A stretch of 64,000 bases of DNA from Owenweeksia sp965229445 (GTDB lineage Bacteria > Bacteroidota > Bacteroidia > Flavobacteriales > Schleiferiaceae): NCBI GenBank assembly GCA_965229445.1, contig OZ245876.1, forward strand, positions 2,480,001 to 2,544,000, given 5' to 3'. The notes under the pieces are model-generated. The model had not been told where the DNA came from and searched no databases. It worked only from the letters and a program-made list of their open reading frames with translations. The position numbers and the translations under genes are program-made. Positions 62,701-64,000 of the stretch are shown in pieces. Numbering within the stretch: the stretch's first letter is position 1; each line of letters opens with the position of its first letter.

Positions 62701-64000
62701 GAGATACTATCACCTTCACTTGAGCTAATTCCCGATCGCCAGGCTGATCCATCAAAAGTCTCGAGATGTGGCGCTACGGTAGGGCTACAGTTTGTGGTGA
62801 ACTTTATCGGCCCTATCCAGGGACTTAATTTATCAAAGTCGCAACTATCGCGTAGGTACACTTCATAAGTGCTGCTTGGATTTAATCCATAAATGGTATA
62901 GCTGTTGGCCTGACCACTTACGGATGCTGTACCCAGAGCCTGCCCTGAACCAGGTGTAAACCCAGGCGCAGCCCATTCAACAATACTCAGTTGACCCTGT
63001 CCTGCTGCTCCCCACTCCAGACTTGCGCTATTATAGCTTAGGTCGGTCATCTTAAATCCGGAGTTTAGAGGAGGCAGACAGGCGGGTTGAGTTTCATAGA
63101 AAAAATCGTCAATGTAAATATTACTAAAGGCTTGATCCTGAGCATGCATGAGGGCTATACGTTGATCCGAACCGTTGTAATTGTTGGCGTTGCTGAGCGA
63201 TATCACGTGCTGCTGGTAGTGATCGGCCAGTACTATAGTGTCTATCGCCGAAAAGACCTGGGTCACATCGTTCCAGGATCCCACATAAAGCTTTTGGCCA
63301 GATACCTGACCTTTGGCACTAAAACGCAATTGCTTGTCGCCGGCAGGTAAATCATAAAATTGGGGAGATACTAGTAAGACTGTATCTGTTGCAGCGCTTC
63401 CGGCTGCATTATAAATACGTACATGGTATGGCAAGCTTGAGGGATTGCCAAAATCATATAAATCTGCTGCTCCGCCACCCATAGATGAGCCTGCCAAGCG
63501 AACTTTCCAGCAGTTTGGAATCTGTAGAACATTTCCGGTATTAAAATCATTGCTGTAAGGCGCATAGAATCCGGAACAAGCGGTCTTAAAACTAATCTTA
63601 ATCTTGTTAGACGCGTCGCATTCGTTCCACACATATACATCCATAAGTTTATTACCGGAAAAGCTAGGCACGCAAACGGAATCCAGTCTGTTATGCAGGG
63701 TAAATATCCCATTGGTAACGGTAGATTGACATCCCGTACCAGAAGCAAATCCTGCAGCTCCCCATTCTACCGCATAGGCATTAGCGCCACCAATCAGTCT
63801 GAAATCTGCAGAAGTATCCGTGGCTGAAACAAAAAATGCGGCTGGTACCAGGCAAGCGGGACCATTCTCAACCACTACTTCATCAATCGCCAAATCTCCG
63901 GTGAAGCTAGCTCCCCGGTTACCTACAAATCGAAAGGAGGTGGTGGCAGAAACAAAAGGACTAATATCCACCACCATTTGTTTCCAGGCATCCGCATTTC
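59787..64000 (-). CDS. Second giant T9SS multidomain protein, 5' end outside window
   Basis: At least 1396 aa and open to the window edge, so partial at its N-terminus. The visible part alternates MAM-like units, each opening with phrases such as APHLETFDG or PYSNDFNTG and ending near GDLAIDEIVI, with Fn3 domains (TGLDTSQVTASSATLVW). A PKD domain (SYYWDFDNGQTSTSEEV) and a T9SS tail (LYPNPAKATV) follow. Its architecture matches the downstream giant protein, so the two are tandem paralogues, separated by 178 bp with a terminator in between. Confidence 0.85.
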   Translation of the reverse strand, partial: NADAWKQMVVDISPFVSATTSFRFVGNRGASFTGDLAIDEVVVENGPACLVPAAFFVSATDTSADFRLIGGANAYAVEWGAAGFASGTGCQSTVTNGIFTLHNRLDSVCVPSFSGNKLMDVYVWNECDASNKIKISFKTACSGFYAPYSNDFNTGNVLQIPNCWKVRLAGSSMGGGAADLYDFGNPSSLPYHVRIYNAAGSAATDTVLLVSPQFYDLPAGDKQLRFSAKGQVSGQKLYVGSWNDVTQVFSAIDTIVLADHYQQHVISLSNANNYNGSDQRIALMHAQDQAFSNIYIDDFFYETQPACLPPLNSGFKMTDLSYNSASLEWGAAGQGQLSIVEWAAPGFTPGSGQALGTASVSGQANSYTIYGLNPSSTYEVYLRDSCDFDKLSPWIGPIKFTTNCSPTVAPHLETFDGSAWRSGISSSEGDSISACWSRIPAGDGNYKWGVFNATTPSINTGPASDFSGNGNFLYTEASSGNIGDTAWLYSPWVDMSNLSRPSVEFYFHRYGNNLPDLWVEVRDPSSGWDSLISISSETHQAEIDAYSSFMARLGAWGDTVQLRFTAVSAGCCAGDMAIDQVSFKDAPSCASITGLQALGTSDTSAVISWDNNADAMEYQVWIGQAGSFVNGTPIMGTSFITSSTSVLLDTLAASACYEVSVRAICAVGDTSAWVNSEFFCSLCTPRMAPMIQSFDLIQVGSAGDLGDCWTTSNPDGATYGWQVNQGSTSSGNTGPLGDASSGSGKYLYTEASVGDHGDVAILNSARLDLSALSNPELRFSYHMYGSNIDTLHVDVLDVHGLQTDVLTIGGPQHFFNTDPWKDTLLDLSGFTGPIQIRFRTYRGNGFRGDLALDEIVIADPVTCPAPTGLDTSQVTASSATLVWQGGSAGTYQVAHGKAIASFTSATLSVVSTNRLSLNGLDGGSQYGFFVRKICGIGDTSQWVGPMYFYTDCVPLVMAPYYANFEGIGSASSSPFSNCWDNYSPQALRWESEVSTGTDDNTVSTGPYFDNTIYPAPMGTYMFLESSLNGSYAELLSPAINATGLQNPELVYHFHMYGQDINKLEVYLESYTNGSRFLVDSVVGQKQLVGSMPFWEQRVDLSSIPLSTYRVVFKAYKGASYKGDIAIDDVWIDESGANACIDPQLVSVNSIGCDTLALSWFSTSGQSVVEYGPRGFVLGTGMQLAATNNQVVLSGLSPATDYDVAVANICGTDTSNYKRLNRITTLHAPKPVAVINYSDSIFASKNHSAKYFTFSAAQSANATSYYWDFDNGQTSTSEEVMTFFVYNKTYDVMLVAVNGCGTDTTWIKVNVDIDVAETPLGKSLELYPNPAKATVNLEFNTLKDGKAHIRLSDVTGKEVLTENEQNINGRYSRQIDVSKLPAGIYLLEVDDGEYITSRKLIKTY

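Overview
The window reads as a Bacteroidota chromosome, probably of the Flavobacteriales/Cryomorphaceae kind. Many secreted proteins end in a type IX secretion (T9SS) sorting domain of the YPNP type. The promoters I can see follow the Bacteroidota -7 element TAnnTTTG, and an XrtN exosortase pair is present. Base composition is uneven: about 2.7-6.2 kb and 7.3-10 kb look GC-richer than most of the remainder. Several genes are visibly broken, so both real decay and single-base sequence errors must be considered.

Layout. 0-4.7 kb: a frameshifted T9SS protein, a GH30-like glycosidase, a lipoprotein that is about one quarter histidine, and a copper-radical oxidase with every expected active-site residue. 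4.7-10 kb: an overlapping operon of AMP-phosphorylase-type enzyme, saccharopine-dehydrogenase-like protein and PRPP-synthetase-like protein, then a secreted unknown, a DUF2231-like membrane protein and a DUF302 protein. 10-12 kb: a graveyard of three broken genes, the first a multicopper oxidase. 12-19.5 kb: a nitrous oxide reductase operon on the minus strand (cytochrome c, fasciclin, nosZ, a nosL fusion, nosD, nosF, nosY) with a divergent Rrf2 regulator. 19.5-22.9 kb: a probable copper-uptake TonB receptor operon. 23-28.7 kb: an MbnP-like protein, two MbnH/MauG-like di-heme proteins and a secreted propeller protein. 28.8-36.5 kb: a decayed copper-efflux locus (copB frameshifted, cusB with a stop codon, cusA and half of cusC deleted) bracketed by two HYC_CC_PP-type proteins. 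36.6-42.8 kb: ferritin, a MarR operon, 5-formyl-THF cyclo-ligase, and an XrtN exosortase with its PEP-CTERM VIT/vWA substrate. 42.9-43.7 kb: a tandem array of four tRNA-Pro-like units carrying hairpin insertions, ending in an intact tRNA-Pro(GGG). 44-50 kb: two nearly identical IS3-family copies flanking truncated genes, then another hairpin-loaded tRNA-like remnant. 50.4-52.6 kb: trxB, a small membrane protein, RNase P RNA and an Smr protein. 52.6-64 kb: two giant multidomain T9SS proteins, the second running off the window.

How the parts fit. Copper is the connecting theme. N2O reductase needs many copper atoms, and the adjacent TonB receptor carries a CxxxM motif like that of OprC/NosA. 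The nos and receptor operons share the same two-box upstream architecture: a Crp/Fnr-like 14-bp dyad at identical distance from a -7-like element, plus an AAAGAC-N6-GTCTTT-type dyad. I infer one anaerobic/NO-responsive programme coupling N2O respiration to copper import, beside an MbnP/MbnH copper-binding module and a broken copper-export locus. The second theme is short palindromes embedded in structural RNA genes (tRNA-Pro-like units and rnpB), which I consider the most unusual signal here.
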